A DNA stretch of 64,000 bases from Enterobacter sp. ENT03 (GTDB lineage Bacteria; Pseudomonadota; Gammaproteobacteria; Enterobacterales; Enterobacteriaceae), in assembly GCF_019218745.1 (NCBI RefSeq), contig NZ_JAHUXA010000005.1, positions 143,064 to 207,063 of the forward strand. Reading direction: 5' to 3'. The notes beneath the pieces are model-generated. The model did not search any database, was not told the origin of the DNA, and was given only the letters and a program-made list of their open reading frames with translations. Position 1 is the first letter of the stretch. The number at the start of each line of letters is the position of its first letter. The position numbers and the translations under genes are program-made. Positions 23,602 to 35,468 of the stretch are shown here, piece after piece.

Positions 23602-24184
23602 CTTTATTCTGTCCCTTGCGCAGTGCGTTAAAATTGCTTAGCAATTCATAGGTTTCTACCAGCGGTAAACCGACAACAGCGTGGTAACTGCCGTTTATCC
23701 GTCGCACAAAGCAGCCGCCCCGTCCCTGGATCCCATAGCCGCCCGCTTTATCCATCGGTTCACCGCTTTCGATATACGTCATGATCTCATCGTCAGAGAG
23801 TACTCTGAATGTCACTTCTGTGACTACCAGACAGTCAAGAATGTGCTGACGATCGGCCAGCGCCACGGCGGTCATCACCTGATGCGTTTGCCCGGAAAGC
23901 TGATGCAACATCTTAGCAGCATGTAAGCTATCCTGCGGTTTTTCCAGCACTTCGCCATTTAAAATAACAATGGTATCAGCGCCGAGCACCGGCAAATCGC
24001 GCGGGGCTTGCGCCACGCCCGCCAGGGCTTTTTCCCGCGCCAGACGCACCACGTACTGCTGCGCACTTTCCTGCGCATGTCGGCACTCTTCTGTGCCAGG
24101 CAGAATACGTTCAAATGAGACGCCCAGTTGCGTGAGCAGTTCCTGGCGACGAGGGGAGCCGGAGGCAAGATAGAGATCGGTCAT
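23591..24184 (-). CDS. yhdE: Maf-family nucleotide pyrophosphatase (YhdE)
   Basis: A house-cleaning pyrophosphatase acting on dTTP/UTP and modified pyrimidine nucleotides. The family motif ASGSPRR is at residues 7-13, and catalytic-region segments LGADTIV and GGYGIQG are present. Length 197 aa equals E. coli. It lies between mreD and rng, overlapping rng by 11 bases. Confidence 0.95.
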   Translation of the reverse strand: MTDLYLASGSPRRQELLTQLGVSFERILPGTEECRHAQESAQQYVVRLAREKALAGVAQAPRDLPVLGADTIVILNGEVLEKPQDSLHAAKMLHQLSGQTHQVMTAVALADRQHILDCLVVTEVTFRVLSDDEIMTYIESGEPMDKAGGYGIQGRGGCFVRRINGSYHAVVGLPLVETYELLSNFNALRKGQNKDDG

Positions 24185-24193
24185 AACACCCTT

Positions 24194-24682
24194 TTATTGC
24201 ACCGCGAACTGCTGGCGAATTTTACGCATCAGCAGGAAAAGCCATGGCCAGAGCACACCGTTTACCACGCTGCTCCAGAACACTTCGGGTCTGAAAGAGA
24301 CGTTGATCACCAGGAACTCGGCCCAGAACACAATCACCTCGGTGGCAAGCGACAGCAGCATCACCACCAGCGCCTGCTGCCAGAGCGCGAGGTTGCGGAA
24401 AAGCTGGAATTTGAATGCCACGAGGTAAGCAATGATGCTTAGCGACAGGGCCCGCACGCCAAGCGTGGAGCCACTGATAAGATCCAGTATGGCACCGACG
24501 GCTAAACCTGTACCAACATTCACGCGGTGCGGCAAGGCGAGGATCCAGTAGAGCAGGATCAGCAGTACCCAATTAGGCCGGTAAGCCAGGATGTCATCCG
24601 GCCAGGGCATAATCTGCAATAACAACGCGATGAGAAACGAGAGCCAGATAACCCAGCGCCCCTGGCTACGATAACTGGCCAC
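24194..24682 (-). CDS. mreD: MreD, rod-shape membrane protein
   Basis: MreD is the integral membrane subunit of the elongasome, with about five transmembrane helices in 162 aa. Length equals E. coli. Its start overlaps the mreC stop by one base, indicating translational coupling. Confidence 0.96.
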   Translation of the reverse strand: MASYRSQGRWVIWLSFLIALLLQIMPWPDDILAYRPNWVLLILLYWILALPHRVNVGTGLAVGAILDLISGSTLGVRALSLSIIAYLVAFKFQLFRNLALWQQALVVMLLSLATEVIVFWAEFLVINVSFRPEVFWSSVVNGVLWPWLFLLMRKIRQQFAVQ

Positions 24683-25677
24683 TATTGTCCTCCCGGCACT
24701 GTACCGGCAGGCTGCGACAGCCCGGTTGCAGGTGCAGGCACGGGTGCAGGCGGCCCCATCGAATCAGGCGCAGGCAATACCTGGGGCATCATCTGCATCA
24801 GGCGTTCGTTGGCAACGCGGTGAACCTCTTCCGGCGTCATCGGGTTAGCCCCGTTACGGTCGGCACCCCACAACAGCAGCAGATAGCGTAAACGCTGTAA
24901 ACCTGCCGTCGGACGCGCCTGGATCACGGTATAAGCCCGTTGTGTATCCAGCTTAACGGACGACACAACGCCTACCGGATAGCCTTCCGGGAAACGTCCA
25001 CCCAGACCTGAGGTGACCAGCACATCGCCGACACGAATATCGGTATTGGCAGGCAGGTGCTCCAGTTGCAGATCGTCAGTGCAGCCGTTACCCGCCGCGA
25101 TAACGCGGATGTCGTTACGCAATACCTGAATGGGCAGCGCGTGGGTGGCGTCACAGATCAACAGCACGCGGCTGGTAAGTTTCGCCACCGCGACCACCTG
25201 TCCGACCACGCCTTTATCGCTGATCACTGGCTGGCCTTCGTAAACACCGTTCACGCTGCCTTTATCGATAACCACCTGATCGCTGTAGGGATCGTTGACC
25301 GTCGAGATGACCTGCGTCACCATTTTTTGTTCATCCTGGCGCAGCGGTGAACCCAGCAGCTCGCGCAGACGCGCGTTCTCCTGTTTGTACTGCCCCAGCA
25401 TCAGCAGTTCGCTGTTTTTCAGCAGCAGCTCCTGACGCAGCGCCCGGTTTTCAAGTTCGAGTTGGTCACGTGAAGCCAGCGTTTGCGATACGCTGTCGAG
25501 TAAGGCACGGGGACCGTTTGAGACAAAGTAGAAAGGACTGACGGCGGTATCCATGTACGTTCGGATCTGACTGAACGCACCCAGGCGGCTGTCGGCGATA
25601 ATGACACCAAGCGCAACCAGTACCGCCAGGATAAGGCGAATCTGTAGCGACGGGCCACGGCTAAAAATTGGCTTCAT
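24682..25677 (-). CDS. mreC: MreC, elongasome scaffold
   Basis: MreC is a bitopic inner-membrane protein whose periplasmic part activates PBP2. It has an N-terminal anchor (about residues 12-30), a coiled coil (about 65-105) and the beta-domain core (about 115-270), then a Pro-rich tail. At 331 aa it is shorter than the 367-aa E. coli protein, and the shortfall is in the Pro/Ala/Gln tail after the core. The core looks intact. Confidence 0.96.
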   Translation of the reverse strand: MKPIFSRGPSLQIRLILAVLVALGVIIADSRLGAFSQIRTYMDTAVSPFYFVSNGPRALLDSVSQTLASRDQLELENRALRQELLLKNSELLMLGQYKQENARLRELLGSPLRQDEQKMVTQVISTVNDPYSDQVVIDKGSVNGVYEGQPVISDKGVVGQVVAVAKLTSRVLLICDATHALPIQVLRNDIRVIAAGNGCTDDLQLEHLPANTDIRVGDVLVTSGLGGRFPEGYPVGVVSSVKLDTQRAYTVIQARPTAGLQRLRYLLLLWGADRNGANPMTPEEVHRVANERLMQMMPQVLPAPDSMGPPAPVPAPATGLSQPAGTVPGGQ

Positions 25678-25745
25678 AGGCTATGCGTATTCTCAGGCCG
25701 GACAGATCCGAAGCCGCGTCACCACCGCTTCGGATCTGACGCCGA

Positions 25746-27096
<1,351 letters not shown>

Positions 27097-29037
27097 TCAA
27101 ACAGAGTATCTTTGTGAATATTTTTTCACTTCTGTGTCAAGCGGCATCGACGACGCAATAAAATCGCCCTGTCCGCCTGCTACTCCGCGCTCAATCAGGG
27201 TCTGCCATTCCCCTTTAGTACGGATCCCGGTAGCGAAGACGCGCGTCTGCGTCCCCTTACATGTCTCAACCAGACTTTGTACCAGCAACTGGTTTTCGGT
27301 GCGCTTACTGATATTGCGCACCAGACTCGGATGGAGCTTCAACAGTTCGACATCCAGTGCCGTGATCCAACGGGTACTGACCAGGGTTAAACCCGCCTGA
27401 GCCACCACGATCCGTACACCTAATGCCGCCATTAAGCGCACGACCGGTTGTAAGCGGCTGATGTGTTGACACACATCTGCCTCTGCAAGTTCAAAAATAA
27501 TCCGTTTGCGCTGCGATTTTTCACATTGCATCAACGTGTCACGCAGCCAGCGCTGGAACTGCGGACGGATCAGCGCCTCCACGGTGATCGGCAGCGCAAA
27601 ATTTTCCTCGGGCCAGAAGCGCAGAAAAGGCATCAGCCGGGTGATCTGCTGGCGGTCATACTGCTCCGCCAGGCCGAACTGCAATACCATCGGCATGTAT
27701 TCCGCCGAAATGACCTCCTGATCGCCGTCAAAAATGCGGCACATCAGTTCCCGGTGATGCACGCGCCCGTCGCGGGTAACGGCGGGTTTCTGATAAAAGC
27801 GCGGGCCGCCGCGGCTGAGCATCTGTTCGATCAGGGTACGCCAGCGGACATTACCGCGGCCTTTCTCCGGCAATGTGTCGTCCCACACCGCCCAGCTATT
27901 CCCCCCCTGCAACACCGCATTACGCACGGCACCTTCGGCGTGCTCCATGACCTGCTCAGTGGATTGCCCGCCCCGCCAGGCGCAAATGCCGATGTGGATC
28001 ATGTCATCGCGATCCAGCATTTTTGACGGAGGCAGCGCATCTACGGATTTGAGCAATTGGGCGGCGATACTCTCTGACTCTTTTAACGTCCGGTGCGAGA
28101 GTAAAACGGCGAAATCGTTACGGTGATACCGGGCCAATAGTGCACCGGGGTAACGCAGCATAAAGGTGGAAAGCAAGTTGATGAGGACAAACAAGTTCTC
28201 TTCAGTGGCAGCCGCCCCCCATTTGTCGCGCAGCGAATCAAAATCCGGCAGACGGATCAGCATAACCACGCCGTGCGCCCCGACGTTTTCCTGATCGTCG
28301 AGCAGCGTTGCCAGCTGGTTATCGAAGAACAGCCGATTGCTGAGTCCTGTTTTGGTGTCCTGCGCGACATAGGAACGGATCAGCGTATCCATATGACTGC
28401 GCTGATCCGCCGCGCTCTGGATCTCCGTTAACAGCACATCCAGCGCGCTGCTGGTGCGCGATGGCCATTCATGGACGCTACCGCGCACCTGCGGGCCACG
28501 TTCGCCGTTAAGGATTTTTAACGAGCGGTTTTCCAGCAATTCCTGCCCGGCGAGCTGTCGCCGCAGCCAGCGCACTGCCAGAAAAATAATGATCACCATA
28601 AAGCCGATGGCCAGGGTCAACGGGGCGGTGGCGAGCAGGGAATGGAAGTAGTTAACCATCGGATCCTGGTAAACCAGCGAAATAGTCGTGCCGGGATTTT
28701 TCAGCGAATTGATGGTTATTTCCCGGTACTGCGTGGTGCTGCCCTGCGGGCGATAGACATCTTTTACCGTCTGATTAACCAGCGTGTGATCGCCCTGCTT
28801 AATGACGATGCGCGCAATATCCACCGGCACCATGATTTCATTGAGCTGCTTGCTGAGGACGTTTATCGGCGTTGAAACAAGGCGGCTATCAATAATGGCC
28901 GCTACTGACTGCACCCGATTGCTGATTTTGTTCTGAATGGCAGTGTAAAAGCTGAACGAACAACCTAGCAGGGTGATAAACATTGCCAGCCCGGTGAGCA
29001 GCGTGACAAAGGCTGAAAATTTCGTCGTTAATCGCAT
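27097..29037 (-). CDS. csrD: CsrD, regulator of CsrB/CsrC sRNA decay
   Basis: CsrD targets CsrB and CsrC sRNAs for RNase E cleavage and so controls CsrA activity. Two membrane segments (about residues 10-30 and 135-155) flank a periplasmic region, followed by GGDEF and EAL domains that are both degenerate: HRNDF replaces GGDEF and ELM replaces EAL, as in E. coli, so no cyclic-di-GMP enzyme activity is expected. The start at 29037 (MRLTTKFSAF) gives exactly 646 aa as in E. coli; an open frame of 43 codons upstream is not coding. Confidence 0.94.
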   Translation of the reverse strand: MRLTTKFSAFVTLLTGLAMFITLLGCSFSFYTAIQNKISNRVQSVAAIIDSRLVSTPINVLSKQLNEIMVPVDIARIVIKQGDHTLVNQTVKDVYRPQGSTTQYREITINSLKNPGTTISLVYQDPMVNYFHSLLATAPLTLAIGFMVIIIFLAVRWLRRQLAGQELLENRSLKILNGERGPQVRGSVHEWPSRTSSALDVLLTEIQSAADQRSHMDTLIRSYVAQDTKTGLSNRLFFDNQLATLLDDQENVGAHGVVMLIRLPDFDSLRDKWGAAATEENLFVLINLLSTFMLRYPGALLARYHRNDFAVLLSHRTLKESESIAAQLLKSVDALPPSKMLDRDDMIHIGICAWRGGQSTEQVMEHAEGAVRNAVLQGGNSWAVWDDTLPEKGRGNVRWRTLIEQMLSRGGPRFYQKPAVTRDGRVHHRELMCRIFDGDQEVISAEYMPMVLQFGLAEQYDRQQITRLMPFLRFWPEENFALPITVEALIRPQFQRWLRDTLMQCEKSQRKRIIFELAEADVCQHISRLQPVVRLMAALGVRIVVAQAGLTLVSTRWITALDVELLKLHPSLVRNISKRTENQLLVQSLVETCKGTQTRVFATGIRTKGEWQTLIERGVAGGQGDFIASSMPLDTEVKKYSQRYSV

Positions 29038-29219
29038 CCCTGAGTTAACTCCGTAGGTTGAAGGGCGCTTTATGCCGTCATGACACAGTGTAGAGTAAGC
29101 GCTAACTTGCAGCAGGAAACGGGATACTATCAAACAAAAGTTAGCAGGCAAATTTTGGTAACACACTCGCGCTGGCGCAACTCATCCATCATGCTTATAT
29201 AAAGCAGACGGAGGATGAG

Positions 29220-30221
29220 ATGAAACCACGAAAACTAACAGAAGCCGATGTCACGGCAGAATCGGTGTTTATGCTGCAACGACGTCAGGTACTAAAAACG
29301 CTGGGCATCAGTGCTACCGCCCTTTCTCTTTCCTCTACAGCCCATGCTGATCTGCTGAGCTGGTTTAAAGGTAATGATCGGCCAAAAGCGCCCGCCGGGA
29401 AGCCGCTGGACTTTAATAAACCTGATGAATGGCAGAGTAAACTTTCTCTGACGCCTGAAGAAAAAGTTACGGGCTACAATAATTTTTACGAATTTGGCCT
29501 CGATAAAGCCGATCCGGCGGCGAATGCCGGTAGCATGAAAACCGATCCCTGGACGCTGACCATCAGTGGCGAAGTGGCAAAGCCGCTGACCCTTGATCAT
29601 GATGCGCTGACGACGCGCTTTCCACTTGAAGAGCGCATTTATCGTATGCGCTGCGTGGAAGCCTGGTCGATGGTGGTGCCGTGGATCGGCTTCCCGCTGC
29701 ATAAACTTCTCGCGCTGGTTGAACCCACCAGCGATGCAAAGTATGTGGCGTTCGAAACCTTATATTCCCCTGACGAAATGCCCGGTCAGAAAGATCGCTT
29801 TATCGGCGGCGGCCTGAAATACCCTTATGTTGAAGGACTGCGTATAGATGAAGCCATGCATCCGCTGACGCTGTTAACCGTCGGGGTCTACGGTAAAGCC
29901 CTGCCGCCGCAAAACGGCGCGCCGGTTCGCCTGACCGTACCGTGGAAATATGGCTTTAAGGGCATTAAATCCATTGTCAGCATTAAGCTGACCCGTGAAC
30001 GGCCCCCTACCACCTGGAACCTGTCGGCACCCAACGAATACGGCTTTTTTGCCAACGTGAATCCGCATGTCGATCACCCGCGCTGGTCGCAGGCTACGGA
30101 GCGTTTTATTGGCTCCGGCGGGGTGCTGGATGTGAATCGTCAGCCAACGTTGTTGTTTAATGGCTACGCCGATGAAGTGGCATCCCTTTATAAGGGCATG
30201 GATTTACGGGAGAACTTTTAA
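29220..30221 (+). CDS. msrP: MsrP, periplasmic methionine sulfoxide reductase catalytic subunit
   Basis: MsrP (YedY) is a molybdopterin enzyme that reduces methionine sulfoxide in oxidised periplasmic proteins. A Tat signal is evident: twin arginines at 21-22 (RRQVLK) and cleavage after AHA at 41-43. The molybdenum ligand cysteine is C145 in YRMRCVEAW. Length 333 aa. The stop is directly followed by the msrQ start. In E. coli K-12 the pair (yedYZ) is elsewhere on the chromosome. Confidence 0.95.
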   Translation: MKPRKLTEADVTAESVFMLQRRQVLKTLGISATALSLSSTAHADLLSWFKGNDRPKAPAGKPLDFNKPDEWQSKLSLTPEEKVTGYNNFYEFGLDKADPAANAGSMKTDPWTLTISGEVAKPLTLDHDALTTRFPLEERIYRMRCVEAWSMVVPWIGFPLHKLLALVEPTSDAKYVAFETLYSPDEMPGQKDRFIGGGLKYPYVEGLRIDEAMHPLTLLTVGVYGKALPPQNGAPVRLTVPWKYGFKGIKSIVSIKLTRERPPTTWNLSAPNEYGFFANVNPHVDHPRWSQATERFIGSGGVLDVNRQPTLLFNGYADEVASLYKGMDLRENF

Positions 30222-30821
30222 ATGCGTTTGACGGCAAAACAGGTAACGGGGCTGAAAGTGGTGCTGCATCTTGCCGGGCTGTTGCCGTTGCTGTGGCTTT
30301 TCTGGGCGGCCAGCCAGGGCTACTTCAGCGCCGATCCGGCGAAAGATATTCAGCATTTTACCGGCCGGATGGCGTTAAAATTTCTGCTCGGCTCGCTGCT
30401 GATCACGCCGTTGGCCCGCTATGCAAAGCAACCGTTGTTGATCCGCACCCGCCGCCTGCTGGGGCTGTGGTGTTTTGCGTGGGCCAGCCTGCACCTGGTG
30501 AGTTACGTCATGCTGGAGTTGGGTATCAATAATCTCAGTCTGCTGGGTCAGGAACTGGTGTCCCGTCCGTATCTGACGCTCGGCGGTATTAGCTGGCTGA
30601 TCCTGCTGGCGATGGCGCTGACTTCAACTCAGGCATTGATGCGAAAAATGGGCAGAAACTGGCAACGTCTGCACAATTTCGTTTATCTGGTGGCGATCCT
30701 CGCCCCCATTCATTATTTGTGGTCCGTAAAGGTGTTATCCCCTCAACCTGTCCTCTATGCCGCCGCCGCGCTGGTGCTTTTAGCCTGGCGTTATAAGAAG
30801 TTCCGTCAATGGTGGCAATAG
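30222..30821 (+). CDS. msrQ: MsrQ, haem membrane subunit of MsrPQ
   Basis: MsrQ is the b-type cytochrome inner-membrane protein that passes electrons from the respiratory chain or flavin reductase to MsrP. The 199 aa hold about six hydrophobic helices with haem-ligand-type histidines (for example in [16 protein letters not shown] and IHYLW). The start abuts the msrP stop. Confidence 0.93.
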   Translation: MRLTAKQVTGLKVVLHLAGLLPLLWLFWAASQGYFSADPAKDIQHFTGRMALKFLLGSLLITPLARYAKQPLLIRTRRLLGLWCFAWASLHLVSYVMLELGINNLSLLGQELVSRPYLTLGGISWLILLAMALTSTQALMRKMGRNWQRLHNFVYLVAILAPIHYLWSVKVLSPQPVLYAAAALVLLAWRYKKFRQWWQ

Positions 30822-30939
30822 TGTATGGTTCTGTGCACTTTCCCGCAGTTCTTCTGTCATCCGCTGTCATTTACTGGATAGCGGTTGATAATCTTCCCTG
30901 ATAAGACCAGTATTTAGCTGCCAAATGCTACGAAATCGT

Positions 30940-30945
30940 TATAAT
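30940..30945 (+). promoter_or_regulatory. Candidate -10 element before aroQ-accBC
   Basis: A consensus TATAAT lies 111 bp before aroQ in the 234-bp msrQ-aroQ gap. The -35 region is weak, so the call rests on this hexamer and its position. Confidence 0.4.
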
Positions 30946-31055
30946 GTGCGACTTTGGTTTTGCCAACAGGGTTTTTTGGACTCTGAAAAGGTGACAACCG
31001 GGCAACGAAGGTATATTTTGTAATTTACCGGAGTATTGCAGGAGATAGCAGCACG

Positions 31056-31508
31056 ATGGCGGACAAGTTGCACATTTTGCTCTTAAACGGCCCTAATCTG
31101 AATATGCTGGGCACACGCGAGCCAGAGAAGTATGGCACCCTCACGCTTAACGAAATTGTTACGTCTTTAAGCCAGGAAGCCGAGGCGCTCAACGTGTCTT
31201 TGTCGCATTTACAGTCAAACGCAGAGTACGCACTCATCGACCGTATTCATCAGGCTAAAGACAATGTCGACTATATCCTGATCAATCCGGCCGCGTTTAC
31301 GCACACCAGCGTCGCGCTGCGCGATGCCCTGCTTGCCGTGAGTATCCCGTTTATCGAGATCCACCTGAGCAACGTGCATGCGCGTGAGCCGTTTCGCCAT
31401 CACTCCTATCTCTCCGATATCGCTGCTGGCGTCATCTGCGGATTAGGCGCTGACGGTTATACATACGCTTTACAGACGGCGGTAAAACGCTTGTCACAAT
31501 CACACTAA
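31056..31508 (+). CDS. aroQ: Type II 3-dehydroquinate dehydratase
   Basis: AroQ converts 3-dehydroquinate to 3-dehydroshikimate in the shikimate pathway. The NGPNLNMLG motif (residues 11-19), the active-site lid REPEKYG with Y26, and catalytic H102 in EIHLSN are present. Length 150 aa is typical. E. coli K-12 relies on the unrelated type I enzyme AroD and lacks this gene here. It sits 21 bp before accB, an aroQ-accB-accC order common in gammaproteobacteria. Confidence 0.96.
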   Translation: MADKLHILLLNGPNLNMLGTREPEKYGTLTLNEIVTSLSQEAEALNVSLSHLQSNAEYALIDRIHQAKDNVDYILINPAAFTHTSVALRDALLAVSIPFIEIHLSNVHAREPFRHHSYLSDIAAGVICGLGADGYTYALQTAVKRLSQSH

Positions 31509-31529
31509 ACAAGAGTACGGAACCCACTC

Positions 31530-32000
31530 ATGGATATTCGTAAGATTAAAAAACTGATCGAGCTGGTTGAAGAATCAGGCATCTCCGAACTGGAAATTTC
31601 TGAAGGCGAAGAGTCTGTTCGTATCAGCCGTGCTGCGCCAAACGTGGGTTATCCCATGATGCAGCAGGCTTATGCCGCACCGATGATGCAACAGCCAGCT
31701 CTGGCTAACGCTGTTGCACCTGCCGCCACCCCAACAATGGAAGCGCCGGCAGCAGCAGAAATCAGTGGCCACATCGTACGTTCCCCGATGGTCGGGACGT
31801 TCTACCGCACCCCAAGCCCGGACGCAAAAGCGTTCATCGAAGTGGGCCAGAAAGTGAATGCGGGCGACACCCTGTGCATCGTTGAAGCCATGAAAATGAT
31901 GAACCAGATCGAAGCTGACAAATCCGGTGTGGTGAAAGCCATTCTGGTAGAAAGCGGCCAACCGGTAGAATTTGACGAGCCTCTGGTCGTCATCGAATAA
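31530..32000 (+). CDS. accB: Biotin carboxyl carrier protein of acetyl-CoA carboxylase
   Basis: BCCP carries the carboxyl group on biotin between the carboxylase and transferase subunits, the first step of fatty acid synthesis. The biotinylated lysine is K122 in EAMKM. A Pro/Ala-rich linker (about residues 40-77) joins the N-terminal domain to the biotinyl domain (78-156). Length 156 aa equals E. coli. Confidence 0.98.
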   Translation: MDIRKIKKLIELVEESGISELEISEGEESVRISRAAPNVGYPMMQQAYAAPMMQQPALANAVAPAATPTMEAPAAAEISGHIVRSPMVGTFYRTPSPDAKAFIEVGQKVNAGDTLCIVEAMKMMNQIEADKSGVVKAILVESGQPVEFDEPLVVIE

Positions 32001-32010
32001 CGAGGCGAAC

Positions 32011-33360
32011 ATGCTGGATAAAATTGTCATTGCTAACCGCGGCGAGATTGCTCTGCGTATTCTTCGTGCCTGTAAAGAACTGGGTATCAAGACTGTCGCC
32101 GTGCACTCGACGGCGGATCGCGATTTAAAACACGTATTGCTGGCGGACGAAACGGTTTGTATCGGCCCGGCACCGTCCGTAAAAAGCTATCTCAACATTC
32201 CGGCGATCATCAGCGCAGCTGAAATCACCGGTGCAGCAGCCATTCATCCGGGTTACGGCTTCCTCTCTGAGAACGCCAACTTTGCTGAACAGGTTGAACG
32301 CTCTGGCTTTATCTTTATCGGCCCGAAAGCTGACACTATCCGCCTGATGGGCGACAAAGTGTCGGCCATTACCGCCATGAAGAAAGCAGGCGTGCCGACC
32401 GTACCAGGTTCTGACGGCCCACTGGGCGACGATATGGATGCTAACCGTGCCCATGCAAAACGCATTGGCTATCCGGTGATCATTAAGGCGTCCGGCGGCG
32501 GCGGCGGTCGCGGTATGCGCGTTGTACGCGGTGATGCCGAACTGGCGCAGTCCATCTCCATGACCAAAGCTGAAGCGAAAGCGGCGTTCAGCAATGACAT
32601 GGTGTACATGGAAAAATACCTGGAAAACCCTCGCCACATCGAAATTCAGGTGCTGGCTGATGGTCAGGGTAACGCCATTTATCTGGCCGAGCGTGACTGC
32701 TCTATGCAGCGTCGCCACCAGAAAGTCGTTGAAGAAGCGCCAGCACCGGGCATTACCCCGGAACTGCGTAAATTCATCGGTGAACGTTGCTCTAAAGCTT
32801 GTATCGACATCGGCTACCGTGGCGCGGGTACTTTCGAGTTCCTGTTCGAAAACGGCGAGTTCTACTTCATTGAGATGAACACCCGTATCCAGGTGGAGCA
32901 TCCGGTAACCGAAATGATCACCGGTGTGGATCTGATCAAAGAGCAGCTGCGTATCGCCGCAGGTCAGCCGCTGTCCATCAAACAGGAAGACGTGACGGTT
33001 AAAGGTCATGCGGTCGAATGCCGTATTAACGCCGAAGATCCGAACACCTTCCTGCCAAGCCCTGGCAAGATCACCCGTTTCCATGCGCCAGGCGGTTTTG
33101 GCGTGCGCTGGGAATCGCATATTTACGCCGGTTATACTGTACCGCCGTACTATGACTCCATGATCGGTAAGCTGATCTGCTATGGCGAAACCCGCGACGT
33201 GGCGATTGCCCGCATGAAGAATGCGCTGCAGGAGCTGATCATCGATGGCATCAAAACCAACGTTGATCTGCAAACCCGCATCATGAATGACGAGAACTTC
33301 CAGCACGGTGGCACCAACATCCACTATCTGGAGAAGAAGCTCGGACTTCAGGAGAAGTAA
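32011..33360 (+). CDS. accC: Biotin carboxylase subunit of acetyl-CoA carboxylase
   Basis: AccC carboxylates biotin on BCCP using ATP and bicarbonate. The ATP-grasp domain carries the glycine-rich loop [10 protein letters not shown] (about residues 159-168). The start at 32011 ([14 protein letters not shown]) gives 449 aa as in E. coli; the longer frame overlapping accB is rejected. It begins 10 bp after accB. Confidence 0.98.
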   Translation: MLDKIVIANRGEIALRILRACKELGIKTVAVHSTADRDLKHVLLADETVCIGPAPSVKSYLNIPAIISAAEITGAAAIHPGYGFLSENANFAEQVERSGFIFIGPKADTIRLMGDKVSAITAMKKAGVPTVPGSDGPLGDDMDANRAHAKRIGYPVIIKASGGGGGRGMRVVRGDAELAQSISMTKAEAKAAFSNDMVYMEKYLENPRHIEIQVLADGQGNAIYLAERDCSMQRRHQKVVEEAPAPGITPELRKFIGERCSKACIDIGYRGAGTFEFLFENGEFYFIEMNTRIQVEHPVTEMITGVDLIKEQLRIAAGQPLSIKQEDVTVKGHAVECRINAEDPNTFLPSPGKITRFHAPGGFGVRWESHIYAGYTVPPYYDSMIGKLICYGETRDVAIARMKNALQELIIDGIKTNVDLQTRIMNDENFQHGGTNIHYLEKKLGLQEK

Positions 33361-33402
33361 CGGTTAATGCCGACAGTTTGTCGGCCTGACCCTTACAGGC
33401 TT

Positions 33403-33437
33403 AAACGCCGGACTTTCATCGAAAGCCCGGCGTTTTT
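33403..33437 (+). terminator. Terminator of accBC
   Basis: A long stem (aacgccgg-a-ctttc with gaaag-c-ccggcgtt, one mismatch, loop atc) is followed by Ts, 43 bp after accC. It marks the left boundary of the inserted sugar locus. Confidence 0.88.
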
Positions 33438-33445
33438 ATTGGCGC

Positions 33446-34492
33446 TTAGCAGTAACCCGCAATTTCCTCTTTGAGCGCCCTTATCTCTGCCTCTCCTTCC
33501 ACAATACCCAGCTCAAAGCAGTAATCTATCGTTTCGCCAGGCTGGATAAACGCCAGACGCCCCTTCGCTCGTTCTTTGTCACGCCCATCCGGAAAGCTGT
33601 TACTGACTTCAAGGCCCATCACATATTCACCCGCGCCCAAATTCTTCCACTGAATAAAATTCGGTAATGCCCGGGTGCTGAATTTTTCGTAAATTCCCCA
33701 TCCTAACTGGTGATTAATCAGGGCAACTTTGGACATCCCGTCATCATTACTGTTGAGCGCCATGTAATAAACCTGTTCTGCAAATCCTGGCTGCGGTCCG
33801 GTGATATTCAAATGTTGCGCTAACCCCTCTTCTGCTTCCGGCGTACGCGGCACGATACTTTTTGCTGACAGGATAATTTCCGCCTCCGGAGACAATAACG
33901 GCCAGCCATAATTAAAGTGATACAGAATTTGCAACGGCTGGGCGGTGAATCCGTGATTGGTTACTTTATCCGTAATATGCAGAACGTTTTCGCCACAGGT
34001 ACAACGAATCGTTCTTTCCAGCGTCAGATTCTCACCAAACAGTCGAGTTTCACGTATTTTGCCATTGATAATAAATTCAATACCGCGATCGGTACGTTCT
34101 GTGCGGTAGCCAACCTCCTCCGCTGGCGTTGCGGCCAACCTCCCGTGTAACCCCAGCATTTCACCCTGATCTTCACAGGGCGTGCCGATATAGCTCAACC
34201 CACAGGTAGTTAGCCATCCCCCATAGAAACTACGCAGAAAACCATTACCCTGTGGCTCAAAAAAGGTGGGAGCGACCATCCCATTAGGCGTAATGAAAGA
34301 GATCGCCGTGTCTTTATAGCTGGCCCAGGCAATGTCCAGCGCACGATCTTTCACCACGGTGAATGTCAGCCCAGCACCGGTACGAACATCAAACGCCTCC
34401 GTGCCTTTCGCTCTGCCACTACGCAACTCATAGTGTTTAATACCCGCTACCTGAGAAAGATCACCAATCCACGAATTAAAATTATTTTTCAT
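33446..34492 (-). CDS. DUF4432 aldose-1-epimerase-like protein
   Basis: A 348-aa protein of the DUF4432 branch of the galactose-mutarotase-like superfamily. Features visible are RTGAGLTFTVVKDRALDIAWASYKD split over about residues 36-60, and TFFEPQGNGFLRSFYGGWLTTCGL around 75-98, both typical of the family. No signal peptide, so cytoplasmic. It is last in the minus-strand sugar operon; its start overlaps the preceding kinase stop by 4 bp (ATGA), so the two are translationally coupled. A mutarotase or sugar epimerase role is inferred from the fold and context. Confidence 0.8.
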   Translation of the reverse strand: MKNNFNSWIGDLSQVAGIKHYELRSGRAKGTEAFDVRTGAGLTFTVVKDRALDIAWASYKDTAISFITPNGMVAPTFFEPQGNGFLRSFYGGWLTTCGLSYIGTPCEDQGEMLGLHGRLAATPAEEVGYRTERTDRGIEFIINGKIRETRLFGENLTLERTIRCTCGENVLHITDKVTNHGFTAQPLQILYHFNYGWPLLSPEAEIILSAKSIVPRTPEAEEGLAQHLNITGPQPGFAEQVYYMALNSNDDGMSKVALINHQLGWGIYEKFSTRALPNFIQWKNLGAGEYVMGLEVSNSFPDGRDKERAKGRLAFIQPGETIDYCFELGIVEGEAEIRALKEEIAGYC

Positions 34493-35451
34493 CGTGCCGC
34501 TTCCTGAGCTGCCCTATTTTGACGGCAGATAAAATCATCGATCTCATCAAGCCGGGAAGTACCTTCCATAGGGCCTTGCTTTGTCACCGCCAGCGCACCG
34601 CAGGCATTCGCATAGTGCAGCGCCTGATGCGCATCGAATCCGAGCTGACGGCAGGCGATGTAAGCCCCGCCAAAACAGTCTCCTGCGCCGGTAGGATCGA
34701 CCTCTTGTACCGGGTAGCTATCAACATGAAAATATTCTGTAGAAGAGTAATAACTCGCCCCTTTATTACCACGCTTAACAATCACCTCTTTAATGCCGTC
34801 ATCAAGGAAACCTTCAATAGCGCGATCTGGCGTAGAGTGTGGCGATAACAGCAATATTTCCCCTTCACTGGGCATATAAATATCCGTTAATTCGAGGACA
34901 AAGTGCAATGCATCACGCATTTCAGGTATATCGAGCATTTCTTTACGAATATTAGGATCGAAAGAGATAATGCCGCCATTCTCTTTTACCATCGTCACCG
35001 CTTTTTTTACCGCATCCACCATGTGGAATGAAAATAACGATGACCCCATAATATGAAAGTGAGTACAGTCCTTCAGGAGATTTTCATCTACATGCTGCGC
35101 GGATAATTTACCGCAGGCAGCATTTTTGATATTAAAAATAAAATCACGATCGCCAGAGTGATGATAGGTAACAAATGCGCTACCGGTAGCTTCCATAGGC
35201 AATACTGAAATACCGCGAATATCGACACCATCTGCCGCCAGACGATGCATATTTATGTCGCCAAAACCATCATTTCCAACGCAACTGATAATGCCGCATG
35301 GAACGCCAAGGCGCGTTACCTGATCGATAAAAATAGCAGGCGCGCCGCTGGGATACGGGCCATTCCACACGCCGGGTTGATCAAACGGCTGACCAATTTT
35401 ACTCGCCATAATTTCAACCAGAATTTCCCCAATAGTGAAAATTTTACTCAT
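34489..35451 (-). CDS. PfkB-family sugar kinase (first of two paralogues)
   Basis: A 320-aa ribokinase/PfkB-family carbohydrate kinase. The N-terminal substrate-side motif GPYPSGAPA is at residues 31-39; the C-terminal ATP/anion-hole motif DPTGAGDCF is at 252-260 with catalytic D258. About half its residues match the second kinase at 41103-42062, including HIMGSSLFSF and SFDPNIRKEML. It follows the ABC permease and overlaps the DUF4432 gene. Substrate unknown; a ketohexose or ketohexose phosphate is likely from the operon's aldolase. Confidence 0.88.
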   Translation of the reverse strand: MSKIFTIGEILVEIMASKIGQPFDQPGVWNGPYPSGAPAIFIDQVTRLGVPCGIISCVGNDGFGDINMHRLAADGVDIRGISVLPMEATGSAFVTYHHSGDRDFIFNIKNAACGKLSAQHVDENLLKDCTHFHIMGSSLFSFHMVDAVKKAVTMVKENGGIISFDPNIRKEMLDIPEMRDALHFVLELTDIYMPSEGEILLLSPHSTPDRAIEGFLDDGIKEVIVKRGNKGASYYSSTEYFHVDSYPVQEVDPTGAGDCFGGAYIACRQLGFDAHQALHYANACGALAVTKQGPMEGTSRLDEIDDFICRQNRAAQEAAR

Positions 35452-35468
35452 TTTATTATTCCTTGAAA

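Noticed and set aside
27097..29037. CsrD as an active diguanylate cyclase or phosphodiesterase
   Set aside because: Its signature motifs are HRNDF and ELM in place of GGDEF and EAL, the known degenerate state of CsrD.
29038..29166. N-terminal extension of csrD to an upstream ATG
   Set aside because: The extra 43 residues do not resemble the family; starting at 29037 gives exactly the E. coli length.
32125..33324. Long open frame (399 aa) on the minus strand opposite accC
   Set aside because: It is an antisense shadow of a highly conserved gene; its composition (His/Asp/Val/Arg-rich) and lack of any recognisable domain are typical of such shadows.
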